Assembly: GCA_903933995.1 (NCBI GenBank) | Contig: CAIZMD010000173.1 | Span: forward strand, 1-5,854 | Source: an uncultured Bacteroidota bacterium | GTDB lineage: Bacteria; Bacteroidota; Bacteroidia; Chitinophagales; Chitinophagaceae | Direction: 5' to 3' | Length of the DNA: 5,854 nt | Shown here: one piece after another, positions 1 through 5,854 of the stretch | Numbering within the stretch: position 1 is the first letter of the stretch | How the letters are laid out: each line of letters starts with the position of its first letter | Notes under the pieces: generated by a model | What the model was told of the DNA's origin: nothing | Database searches by the model: none | Seen by the model: the letters and a program-made list of their open reading frames with translations, nothing else | Position numbers and translations under genes: made by a program

Positions 1-374
1 ACGCCCCAAGCCAGTTGCAGCCATCCTGCAATAAAGAACAAACCTCCAGCCGGGGTAAAGGGACCCACATATTTGAGCCATTCTATTCCAGTGGCGGCTT
101 TGATGGTTAAAATATACAATGACCCACTAAAGAAAGCCATCCCCACAATAAAACAGGCACAAGCATTGATCAGTGATTGATTGGGATATTTTTCATACAG
201 CATGGCTGTAATGGCCAGTGCAAAAACATGGTAGAATTGATACCTTACGGCTGTTTCATAGATGGCCAATGCCTCAGTTGGAACAATGGCTTTAAGTGCG
301 TGTGCACCAAAAGCTCCCATAGCAACCGTTAGGGCACCTAAAATAGCGGCAGTAATGAAAAATGGTTTATGCAT
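1..374 (-). CDS. DUF423 family small membrane protein (YgdD/TMEM256-like), 3' end outside window
   Basis: The reading frame opens with ATG at 374 and stays open for 124 codons to the left edge, so the stop is not seen. The translation has the DUF423 pattern: GAFGAH at residues 20-25, a YQFYH segment at 45-49, FSGSLY at 82-87, GPFTPAGG at 104-111 and a GW pair at 117-118. About four hydrophobic helices are visible (roughly 4-27, 47-60, 69-91, 106-123), which fits an inner-membrane protein. Family members such as E. coli YgdD are about 130 residues, so only the last few are missing. The biochemical role of the family is not established. The start ATG lies inside the last codons of aroK and overlaps that gene by 8 nt in another frame, so it is probably translated by coupling from the aroK message. 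Family assignment is firm; function is unknown. Confidence 0.9.
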   Translation of the reverse strand, partial: MHKPFFITAAILGALTVAMGAFGAHALKAIVPTEALAIYETAVRYQFYHVFALAITAMLYEKYPNQSLINACACFIVGMAFFSGSLYILTIKAATGIEWLKYVGPFTPAGGLFFIAGWLQLAWG

Positions 375-906
375 GTTCTTGGATGATTTTTAAAATGCTT
401 TTTTCATTAATCTGGGACTCCTTTAAATGAATATTGGCTTGCTGATAGAATCCCATCCGCTCTTCTCTTTTCTTGGTTAGAAAGTCTGCCAATGCCGCAT
501 CACTCAAATCTTTGATTAAAGGACGATGGTCCTTTTCTGGCAATAATCTTTGAACCAAGGTATCAATATCTGAATCAATCCAAATGGTGAGCCCTTGTTT
601 GTTCATCCATTCCATGTTCTCGTTAAAACAGGGCGTACCACCTCCGGTAGCTAATACAAAGGCTTTTTTTTCTTTGAACCACCTAAGCACTTTGGCTTCC
701 TGTTTTCTAAAATATTCTTCTCCGTCTTCTGCAAAAATTTCTGCAATGGTTTTTTCTTCATTGGACTCAATTAAAAAATCCAAATCATATCCACCGGTCT
801 TGAATTTCTTTGAGAGCCATTTTGACCAATAAGATTTTCCGGATCCCATCATCCCAACTAAGAATATTTTGGGGCCTTTTACAGGGGCTTCCTTAGCTTG
901 TTCCAT
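367..906 (-). CDS. aroK: Shikimate kinase
   Basis: This 179-residue cytoplasmic kinase phosphorylates the 3-hydroxyl of shikimate with ATP, the fifth step of the route to chorismate and aromatic amino acids. The family signatures are present in order: Walker A GMMGSGKS at 18-25, the shikimate-binding DLD at 41-43, the GEEYFRKQE segment with Arg67 at 62-70, the substrate-binding GGG at 88-90, the lid motif HRPLI with Arg128 at 127-131, and the late Arg150 before Tyr154. No key residue is missing and the length is usual for AroK. About 10 residues precede the first beta strand; the ATG at 906 is the only start before the Walker A motif. It begins 2 nt after the stop of the upstream acyl-CoA dehydrogenase and its last 8 nt overlap the DUF423 gene, so the three genes are probably co-transcribed. 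No clear ribosome binding site is seen, which is common in Bacteroidota. Confidence 0.97.
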   Translation of the reverse strand: MEQAKEAPVKGPKIFLVGMMGSGKSYWSKWLSKKFKTGGYDLDFLIESNEEKTIAEIFAEDGEEYFRKQEAKVLRWFKEKKAFVLATGGGTPCFNENMEWMNKQGLTIWIDSDIDTLVQRLLPEKDHRPLIKDLSDAALADFLTKKREERMGFYQQANIHLKESQINEKSILKIIQEHA

Positions 907-908
907 CT

Positions 909-2093
909 TTATTTGAATGCATTAAAACCTGTAATGTCCATACCCGTAATCAACAAATGAATATCGTGTGTGCCTTCATAGGTAATCACACTTTCAAGAT
1001 TCATCATATGACGCATAATGCTATACTCACCTGTAATACCCATTCCACCCAACATCTGTCTGGCGTCTCTAGCTATATTGGTAGCTATTTCACAACTATT
1101 TCTTTTGGCCATGCTAATCTGTTGTGGTGTAGCCCTACCCTCATTCATCAAGACCCCTAATCGCCATACCAATAATTGCCCCTTGGTAATTTCTGTAATC
1201 ATCTCCGCCAGTTTTTTCTGCTGCAACTGAAAACCTCCAATGGGTCTGTCAAATTGAATACGTTCTTGGCTATAGCGTAATGCCGTATCATAACAATCCA
1301 TGGCGGCACCCAATGCACCCCAGGCTATGCCATATCGTGCTTTGGACAAACATCCAAGAGGGCCTTTTAAGCCTCTTACATTGGGCAAAATATTTTCTTT
1401 GGGAACTTTTACATTGTCAAAAACCAATTCACCAGTAGCACTGGCGCGTAAGCTCCATTTACCATGCGTGGTGGGCGTGCTAAACCCTTCCATTCCACGT
1501 TCTACTATTACACCTGTAATCACACCAGCTTCATCCTTGGCCCATACCACGGCAACTTGTGCAAATGGGGCATTGCTGATCCACATTTTGGCACCATTCA
1601 AAATCACATGATCACCCGCGTCTTTAATATTGGTTAACATGCCAGAAGGATTGGATCCATGATCTGGTTCGGTTAATCCAAAACATCCCAACCATTCTCC
1701 ACTGGCTAATTTGGGAAGGTATTTATGGCGCTGTTCCTCATTGCCATAGGCATAAATGGGATACATGACCAGTGATCCTTGCACACTTGCCGTGCTTCTG
1801 ATACCACTATCGCCACGCTCCAATTCCTGCATCATCAGACCATAACTGATATAGTCTAATCCACCTCCACCGTATTGCTCGGGAACCGTGGGTCCAAAAC
1901 AACCCATATCGCCCAACTGTTTTACCACCTGACTGGGAAACTCTGCCCTTTGTGCGTAGTCTTCAATAATGGGTGAAATTTCTTTTTTTACATATTCTCT
2001 AACGGACGCTCTAATTAATCGGTGTTCCTCAGTTAGTAACTCATCTAACAGATAATAATCAGGCGATTGAAACAAATCGGTTCTGGCAGCCAT
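909..2093 (-). CDS. gcdH: Acyl-CoA dehydrogenase, glutaryl-CoA dehydrogenase type
   Basis: This 394-residue flavoprotein of the acyl-CoA dehydrogenase family probably oxidises and decarboxylates glutaryl-CoA to crotonyl-CoA in lysine and tryptophan degradation, passing electrons to electron-transfer flavoprotein. The glutaryl-CoA subgroup is indicated by RGDSGIRSTASVQ at about 93-105, with Glu92 and Arg99 spaced 7 apart like the human substrate-binding pair Glu87/Arg94, by LTEPDHGSNPSGM at 140-152, by WSLRASATGE at 213-222, and by the block NVRGLKGPLGCLSKARYGIAWG at 238-259. Tyr-Glu-Gly-Thr at 372-375 supplies the catalytic base Glu373, equivalent to Glu370 of the human enzyme. The length is normal for a bacterial enzyme without a transit peptide. 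It appears to lead a three-gene set with aroK and the DUF423 gene. A generic short-chain acyl-CoA dehydrogenase is less likely given these motifs; a non-decarboxylating variant cannot be excluded. Confidence 0.93.
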   Translation of the reverse strand: MAARTDLFQSPDYYLLDELLTEEHRLIRASVREYVKKEISPIIEDYAQRAEFPSQVVKQLGDMGCFGPTVPEQYGGGGLDYISYGLMMQELERGDSGIRSTASVQGSLVMYPIYAYGNEEQRHKYLPKLASGEWLGCFGLTEPDHGSNPSGMLTNIKDAGDHVILNGAKMWISNAPFAQVAVVWAKDEAGVITGVIVERGMEGFSTPTTHGKWSLRASATGELVFDNVKVPKENILPNVRGLKGPLGCLSKARYGIAWGALGAAMDCYDTALRYSQERIQFDRPIGGFQLQQKKLAEMITEITKGQLLVWRLGVLMNEGRATPQQISMAKRNSCEIATNIARDARQMLGGMGITGEYSIMRHMMNLESVITYEGTHDIHLLITGMDITGFNAFK

Positions 2094-2109
2094 AGGTTAC
2101 AATTTTAAT

Positions 2110-2150
2110 GGGCTAATACTGCAAAAATACTGCAGCATTGGATTGAGCCC
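2110..2150 (-). terminator. Bulged hairpin between peptidase and dehydrogenase genes (terminator or leader structure)
   Basis: Read on the minus strand, the gap just after the peptidase stop forms an outer stem GGGCT/AGCCC (2150-2146 with 2114-2110). It abuts an inner 9-bp stem AATGCTGCA/TGCAGTATT (2139-2131 with 2123-2115) with a 7-nt loop and a 6-nt bulge on one side. One inner pair is G-U in minus-strand RNA but would be an A-C mismatch in plus-strand RNA, so the fold favours the minus-strand transcript. It lies 1 nt after the peptidase stop and about 16 nt before the dehydrogenase ATG. The sequence that follows is A/T-rich but has no uridine run, so a classical intrinsic terminator is not certain. 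It may instead protect a 3' end or act in the leader of the dehydrogenase transcript. Confidence 0.5.
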
Positions 2151-4643
2151 CTATTTCTTTTTCAATTCTAGTTCTCGGTTCATCTCTTCTTCATCAACCG
2201 GTCTTTCCGTTGGATCTCCAATCAAATACCTAGCAAAATAATCACTCATTTTCCAGAAAAAGTATTCGGTCATATCTCCAAATCCATGTCTTTGTGTAGG
2301 TAAAATAATCATATCAAAACGCTTATTCGCCTTGATTAAAGCATTTGCTACACGCATACTATTGGCTGGATGCACGTTATTATCAATCTCACCATGAGAT
2401 AACATCAATCTTCCTTTTAAGTTCTTGGCCAAATCAGGATTCTTTTCAATATTGTACTGAAAACTGGTATCTCCTTTTTCAGAAATAATTTCTTTTACCC
2501 CATGGTGTTTTTCACTCCACCAACGGTTATAGATACTATTGTCATGATTACCAGCAGAGGACACCGCCACTTTGAAAAAATCAGGATAGACCAACAAAGC
2601 TGCTGTACTCATAAATCCTCCACCAGAATGTCCATGGATTCCTACACGATTAATATCTATAAAGGAATGTCTATCGGCCAATTGTTCTGCTACGGCTTTC
2701 TTATCTGCCAAACCATAGTCTCTTAAATTACCGTATCCATAATTGTGGTACCATTTACTCCTGCTAGGGTGACCACCTCTATTACCCAATGTAATCACAA
2801 TCATTCCCAATTGAGCCAATCTGTCTGTGCGATCCATTCCTTTGCTAAATGCTTTATTTACCGCTTCTGTTTGTGGACCAGGATATACATATTCCATGAT
2901 GGGATATTTCTTGCTGCTGTCAAAGTCAAAGGGTTTGTACATGACACCGTAAATATCTGTGATGCCATCATCGGCCTTGGCCTTAAAGGGTTGTGGAAAC
3001 TTATATCCAGTAGCTAACAAACTACTAAAATCAGCTGTTTCCAAATCCATGATCTTTCTACCATCTGAAGCCAATAACACGGACTTGGGAATAGTATTTA
3101 CCCTAGAAAAATTATTGACCAAGTATTTCTTGTTGTCATCCATATTTCCGCTATGGTCAAACTCTCCTGGATTCAACAATTTTAAACCACTTCCATCAAA
3201 GTTCACGCGATAAGCATGTAACAAATAAGGATCTTCTCCAATTTCTTTTCCATTGGCTGAGAAATACAATACCCTTGCTTTTTCATCAATGCCTAAAATG
3301 TCTTCACAATGCCATGGACCAGCAGTAATCTGATTTTTCAATTTGCCATTTTCATCATAGAGATAAAAATGTCCCCAACCATCGTCCTCACTCCATTGAA
3401 TTAATTCCTTGCCCTCATTCACCAAACCTAGTCTACGAATCTCTATATAGGTATTCATTTTTTCTTCCCAAAGTGTTTTGACAGTGGCAGATTTTACATC
3501 TACATATCCAATGTCAATCTTCTTCAGGTCTCTGCTGGTGCGGCTCAAATAAAATTTATCATTGGTACCCAACCAAACTGATGGTCTAAACTCATCATCC
3601 CTGCTACTGATTTTTGCAGGGGCTGACCAGATATTGAGGTCTTGATCTTTATATAAACCAGATGCAATTTCCCTACTGTTTTTGGTGGCTGTTTCAAACA
3701 AAAGCAAGTGTTCTATAGGACTTTCTTTTTCACCCGGCATCCAATATTTATAGGTTTCTAAAGTAGGTCTTGGGTCAGCAATACTATTGATCACCCATAG
3801 GTCTTTCACCCTTCTATTGTCTACCCTATTCATCACAAACCATTTGGAATCAGGGGACCATTGTACAAATACAGATTTGCGTTTGTTTTTGTTCTTTTCT
3901 TTATCGGCATTAGACTCTCCAAAACCATCGCTGTGATAGCCAAAATTGTCTATCCCATCTTTGGTAATCTGGGTTTGAACAATGGTACTATCTTCTTCAT
4001 TCTTCAAGGCTTTTTCATAATTGGGCTTGTCCATAAACCATAGGTTTTGATTTTTACCAAAGAGTATGGTATTGCCATCTGGAGAAATATTGGCCCAAGA
4101 TGGTCTGCGGAAGGGCTTTTTGAATCCAGTTAATTCAACCAATTCACCTGTAACCAAATTGTATTCAAAAAAGAAGATCTTTTTCTCTTTTACGGGGGGC
4201 GTTCCTTTTTTAGCCGTACTGTCTTTCTTTTCTACATCCAATGTACTCTTGACTTCAAAATGCACCCAATTCTCATCCTTGATAAAGCGCATACTGTCTA
4301 TATTCAAGTGCTGTGCATCCATTGGGTCATCTGTTAGCTTGGTCAGTTTGGCGGCTAGTGCGGCTTGGTCAAACAACAATTTCTTTTCCCCCTTTACTGC
4401 GTCTACGATATACCATTTTTTTCCTTCTGAGGTTTCATACATATACCAAAAACGGTCAGACTTTTTTAGCCAATGTGGATCTACATTTAAACTAAATACC
4501 AGTTTTTCCAATTTCTTGGGTGAGAACCTTGCTGCCGCAGCATAATTGGCCTTGGCAATTGGAGTTTGTTGCGCCATGATTGCCGTAGAAAGGCAAAGAC
4601 TAAAAAAGAATACCATCAAACGCATAGCTATAGTTTTAGGCAT
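2151..4643 (-). CDS. Secreted S9 family serine peptidase (DPP IV N-terminal domain plus prolyl oligopeptidase domain)
   Basis: This 830-residue exported peptidase probably cleaves peptides, perhaps near proline, in the periplasm or outside the cell. I start it at the ATG at 4643. The frame extends to a TTG at 4676, but the ATG places a signal peptide at the N-terminus (basic MPKTIAMR, a hydrophobic MVFFFSLCLSTAIMA core, probable cleavage before QQTP). An ATG at 4625 is also possible. Residues about 50-560 form the beta-propeller of the DPP IV N-terminal type, with repeats such as WSPDSKW and ISPDGNTILFG. The C-terminal alpha/beta hydrolase has the nucleophile in GHSGGG (Ser673), then Asp754 in HGEIDNNVHP and His786 in QRHGFG; the Ser-Asp and Asp-His spacings resemble DPP IV. 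The oxyanion-side YVYPGPQ segment is also present. The Glu-Glu motif (DWVYEEE type) that holds the free N-terminus in true dipeptidyl peptidases is not recognisable, so substrate class is uncertain. The C-terminus is highly charged. The gene is divergent from the YCII gene. Confidence 0.93.
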   Translation of the reverse strand: MPKTIAMRLMVFFFSLCLSTAIMAQQTPIAKANYAAAARFSPKKLEKLVFSLNVDPHWLKKSDRFWYMYETSEGKKWYIVDAVKGEKKLLFDQAALAAKLTKLTDDPMDAQHLNIDSMRFIKDENWVHFEVKSTLDVEKKDSTAKKGTPPVKEKKIFFFEYNLVTGELVELTGFKKPFRRPSWANISPDGNTILFGKNQNLWFMDKPNYEKALKNEEDSTIVQTQITKDGIDNFGYHSDGFGESNADKEKNKNKRKSVFVQWSPDSKWFVMNRVDNRRVKDLWVINSIADPRPTLETYKYWMPGEKESPIEHLLLFETATKNSREIASGLYKDQDLNIWSAPAKISSRDDEFRPSVWLGTNDKFYLSRTSRDLKKIDIGYVDVKSATVKTLWEEKMNTYIEIRRLGLVNEGKELIQWSEDDGWGHFYLYDENGKLKNQITAGPWHCEDILGIDEKARVLYFSANGKEIGEDPYLLHAYRVNFDGSGLKLLNPGEFDHSGNMDDNKKYLVNNFSRVNTIPKSVLLASDGRKIMDLETADFSSLLATGYKFPQPFKAKADDGITDIYGVMYKPFDFDSSKKYPIMEYVYPGPQTEAVNKAFSKGMDRTDRLAQLGMIVITLGNRGGHPSRSKWYHNYGYGNLRDYGLADKKAVAEQLADRHSFIDINRVGIHGHSGGGFMSTAALLVYPDFFKVAVSSAGNHDNSIYNRWWSEKHHGVKEIISEKGDTSFQYNIEKNPDLAKNLKGRLMLSHGEIDNNVHPANSMRVANALIKANKRFDMIILPTQRHGFGDMTEYFFWKMSDYFARYLIGDPTERPVDEEEMNRELELKKK

Positions 4644-4683
4644 TGAAAATACTAGATTCACCTCAAAACGGGACAACTTCTGT

Positions 4684-4713
4684 CAAATAAACCCATTATG
4701 CAGTTGGAATCAA
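4684..4713 (-). promoter_or_regulatory. Candidate Bacteroidota-type promoter for the S9 peptidase
   Basis: On the minus strand a TTG (4713-4711) is followed after exactly 19 nt by TTTATTTG (4691-4684), a 7-of-8 match to the Bacteroidota -7 consensus TAnnTTTG. Transcription would begin at roughly 4680-4675, giving a leader of some 35 nt before the ATG at 4643 and leaving the upstream TTG codon at 4676 essentially at the transcript end. That supports the ATG start. The match rests on short motifs in A/T-rich DNA and is not proven. Confidence 0.4.
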
Positions 4714-4733
4714 TGTTCCTTGTTGTATTTTTA
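4704..4733 (+). promoter_or_regulatory. Candidate Bacteroidota-type promoter for the YCII gene
   Basis: On the plus strand a TTG (4704-4706) is followed after 19 nt by TATTTTTA (4726-4733), a 7-of-8 match to TAnnTTTG. Initiation would fall near 4740-4745, leaving a short leader of about 10-15 nt before the ATG at 4754. Its -33 region overlaps that of the divergent peptidase promoter. A second TTTATTTG (4730-4737) lies just downstream on the same strand and could serve as an alternative -7 element. Confidence 0.4.
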
Positions 4734-4753
4734 TTTGAACCAAGTTGCTACAC

Positions 4754-5161
4754 ATGAAAAAAACACTTATTTCTGTTCTGGTTTTACTGCCATTCTGTTT
4801 GTTGGCTCAAAACAAACAGAAAGCAGACCCTGCAAGCCAAATCAAACAATTCTGGTTGGTGCTCTTAAAAAAAGGCCCCATTCGCAACCAAGATTCTCTT
4901 ACGGCAGCTAAAATTCAAGCTGGTCATATGGCCAATATTACCCGTTTATATGAAGCAGGAACCTTAAAAGTAGCAGGGCCATTTGCAGAAGAGACATTGG
5001 CCCAAGGCTTGTTTATTTTTGACTGTTCTAATAAGTCTGAATTAGAATCCTTGCTTCAAACGGACCCCGCCATTAAAACAGGTAGGTTGGTGGCCGAAAT
5101 TCATCCTTGGTATACGGCCCCAATTGGTAGCTTTACTCCTGGCAAACCAAAAAAATTGTAA
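4754..5161 (+). CDS. Exported YCII-domain protein
   Basis: This 135-residue protein has a signal peptide (MKKTLISVLVLLPFCLLA, probable cleavage before QNKQ) followed by one YCII-related domain at about 30-120, a ferredoxin-like fold related to muconolactone isomerase. Family landmarks visible are His58 in AGHMANI, the LYEAGTLKVAGPF segment at 65-77, the core strand GLFIFD at 85-90, and Asp104-Pro in the QTDPAIKTG turn leading to EIHPWY at 115-120. The His/Asp pair is the proposed active-site pair of YciI-type proteins, but the reaction is unknown. Cys15 is not in a good lipobox (LPFC), so an ordinary type I signal is more likely than a lipoprotein. I chose the ATG at 4754 over a TTG three codons earlier because it gives the canonical MKK start. 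It is divergent from the S9 peptidase and 67 nt upstream of kynU on the same strand, so co-transcription with kynU is possible. Confidence 0.88.
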   Translation: MKKTLISVLVLLPFCLLAQNKQKADPASQIKQFWLVLLKKGPIRNQDSLTAAKIQAGHMANITRLYEAGTLKVAGPFAEETLAQGLFIFDCSNKSELESLLQTDPAIKTGRLVAEIHPWYTAPIGSFTPGKPKKL

Positions 5162-5178
5162 GACACACTTAAATATCA

Positions 5179-5232
5179 ATGGACAAGATCCAAAGAAAAA
5201 GTATACATAAAAAATTAGTTCGCAGATCATGA
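5179..5232 (+). CDS. Possible 17-residue basic leader peptide overlapping the kynU start
   Basis: An ATG at 5179 opens 17 codons (MDKIQRKSIHKKLVRRS) and ends in a TGA that shares ATGA with the kynU start codon. Seven of the 17 residues are Lys or Arg. It fills most of the 67-nt gap after the YCII gene. The arrangement would allow translational coupling into kynU, which itself has no recognisable ribosome binding site. It contains no Trp codon, so a tryptophan-attenuator leader is not indicated. No ribosome binding site precedes it and such a short frame can easily arise by chance. Confidence 0.2.
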   Translation: MDKIQRKSIHKKLVRRS

Positions 5233-5854
5233 TACATCATCCTTTTCAAATTGGAATAGACTATGCAAAAGCGGCTGATAAGGCTGATGTTTTGGCCCCT
5301 TTTAAATCAAGGTTTCATTTTCCTCAACACCAGGGCCGAGATTGTATTTATTTCTGTGGCAATTCATTGGGGTTGCAACCAAAGTCTTTGGCTGAAGCGA
5401 TTGATGTTGAAATGAAAACCTGGCAGAATTTGGCCGTGGGTGGTTATTTTGGGGGCACCAATCCCTGGTTAAGATTTCACGAATATTTGCAACCTTCCTT
5501 AACAGCAATGATGGGTGCTAGTACCCAAGAAATTACTTTGATGAATAGCCTAACGGTGAACCTGCATTTGTTGATGCTGAGTTTTTATAAACCCAGTATT
5601 GATAGATACCAGATTATCATGGAAGCAGGTGCTTTTCCTTCTGACCAATATGCCATTGAAACCTTGGTCAAACATTTTGGTTTGGATCCTGAGCAAGCCA
5701 TTATTGAAATTAGTCCAAGAGAAGGTGAAAAGCTACTGCGGGAAGAAGATATTCTAGATACCATCGCGCAAGCAGGAGGAAAACTAGCCATGGTCATGAT
5801 GGGTGGAATCAATTATTATACTGGGCAGTTTTATAATTTGGAAGCTATTACCCA
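5229..5854 (+). CDS. kynU: Kynureninase, N-terminal half (3' end outside window)
   Basis: This PLP-dependent hydrolase cleaves kynurenine to anthranilate plus alanine, or 3-hydroxykynurenine to 3-hydroxyanthranilate plus alanine, serving tryptophan breakdown or de novo NAD synthesis in the cytoplasm. The visible 208 residues are about half of the usual length of roughly 420. Kynureninase signatures are present: IYFCGNSLGLQPK at 40-52, the W65...GGYF segment, NPWLRFHE at 78-85, MNSLTVNLHLLM at 105-116, EAGAFPSDQYA at 132-142 with the PLP-site Phe136 and Asp139, and MGGINYYTGQ at 191-200. The PLP-binding lysine lies beyond the right edge. The ATG at 5229 is the only possible start, because an in-frame TAA lies at 5208-5210. 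The start overlaps the stop of a 17-codon mini-ORF. The YCII gene lies upstream on the same strand and no separate promoter was convincing, so read-through from it is plausible. Which of the two substrates is preferred cannot be told from this half. Confidence 0.95.
   Translation, partial: MIHHPFQIGIDYAKAADKADVLAPFKSRFHFPQHQGRDCIYFCGNSLGLQPKSLAEAIDVEMKTWQNLAVGGYFGGTNPWLRFHEYLQPSLTAMMGASTQEITLMNSLTVNLHLLMLSFYKPSIDRYQIIMEAGAFPSDQYAIETLVKHFGLDPEQAIIEISPREGEKLLREEDILDTIAQAGGKLAMVMMGGINYYTGQFYNLEAIT

Noticed and set aside
584..1611. Several plus-strand open frames of 67-103 codons opposite aroK and the dehydrogenase
   Set aside because: They are shadows of well-identified minus-strand genes and have no protein family features.
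4066..4545. A 159-codon open frame on the plus strand
   Set aside because: It lies wholly antisense to the S9 peptidase, whose motifs are unambiguous, and its translation resembles no protein family I recognise.
4644..4676. N-terminal extension of the S9 peptidase to a TTG codon
   Set aside because: It would put 11 extra residues ahead of a good signal peptide and would begin at about the predicted transcript start. The ATG at 4643 fits better.
4745..4753. TTG start three codons before the YCII gene ATG
   Set aside because: The ATG gives a canonical MKK signal-peptide start; the TTG adds only LH before it.
5014..5021. TATTTTTG, a perfect -7-like box, as a kynU promoter
   Set aside because: It lies inside the YCII coding region about 210 nt before kynU and no TTG sits about 19 nt upstream, so chance in A/T-rich DNA is more likely.
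5042..5812. Three minus-strand open frames (62, 68 and 75 codons) across the YCII and kynU genes
   Set aside because: They are antisense to genes with clear family motifs and show no recognisable domain or upstream signals.

Overview
The window looks like ordinary chromosomal DNA of a member of the Bacteroidota, most likely a Chitinophagaceae-type aerobe. This is inferred from moderate-to-low GC, Bacteroidota-style protein variants, start codons without clear Shine-Dalgarno sequences, and promoter-like TTG-N19-TAnnTTTG elements. The genus cannot be fixed from the sequence alone.

Left part (1-2093, minus strand): three tightly packed genes read right to left. They are a glutaryl-CoA-dehydrogenase-type acyl-CoA dehydrogenase, then a shikimate kinase (aroK) 2 nt later, then a small DUF423 membrane protein whose start overlaps the end of aroK by 8 nt and which runs off the left edge. 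The spacing argues for one transcript with translational coupling. Middle part (2151-4643, minus strand): a large secreted or periplasmic S9 serine peptidase (DPP IV N-terminal propeller plus alpha/beta hydrolase). A 57-nt gap separates it from the dehydrogenase and holds a strong bulged hairpin.

Right part (4754-5854, plus strand): a divergently transcribed gene for an exported YCII-domain protein, then the first half of a kynureninase gene (kynU), cut by the right edge. The 110-nt divergent gap has two back-to-back promoter-like elements that overlap. A 17-codon basic mini-ORF fills most of the gap before kynU and overlaps its start as ATGA.

Functionally, kynureninase (tryptophan/kynurenine breakdown or de novo NAD synthesis) and glutaryl-CoA dehydrogenase (lower lysine/tryptophan degradation) could belong to the same catabolic theme, and the S9 peptidase could supply peptides or amino acids. 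That link is inference only, because the genes lie on opposite strands and no other pathway gene is visible. I saw no RNA gene, mobile element, CRISPR array, phage gene or defence system, and nothing that clearly amounts to an undescribed system. The items most worth a second look are the hairpin, the overlapping divergent promoters, the kynU mini-ORF and the missing Glu-Glu motif of the peptidase.
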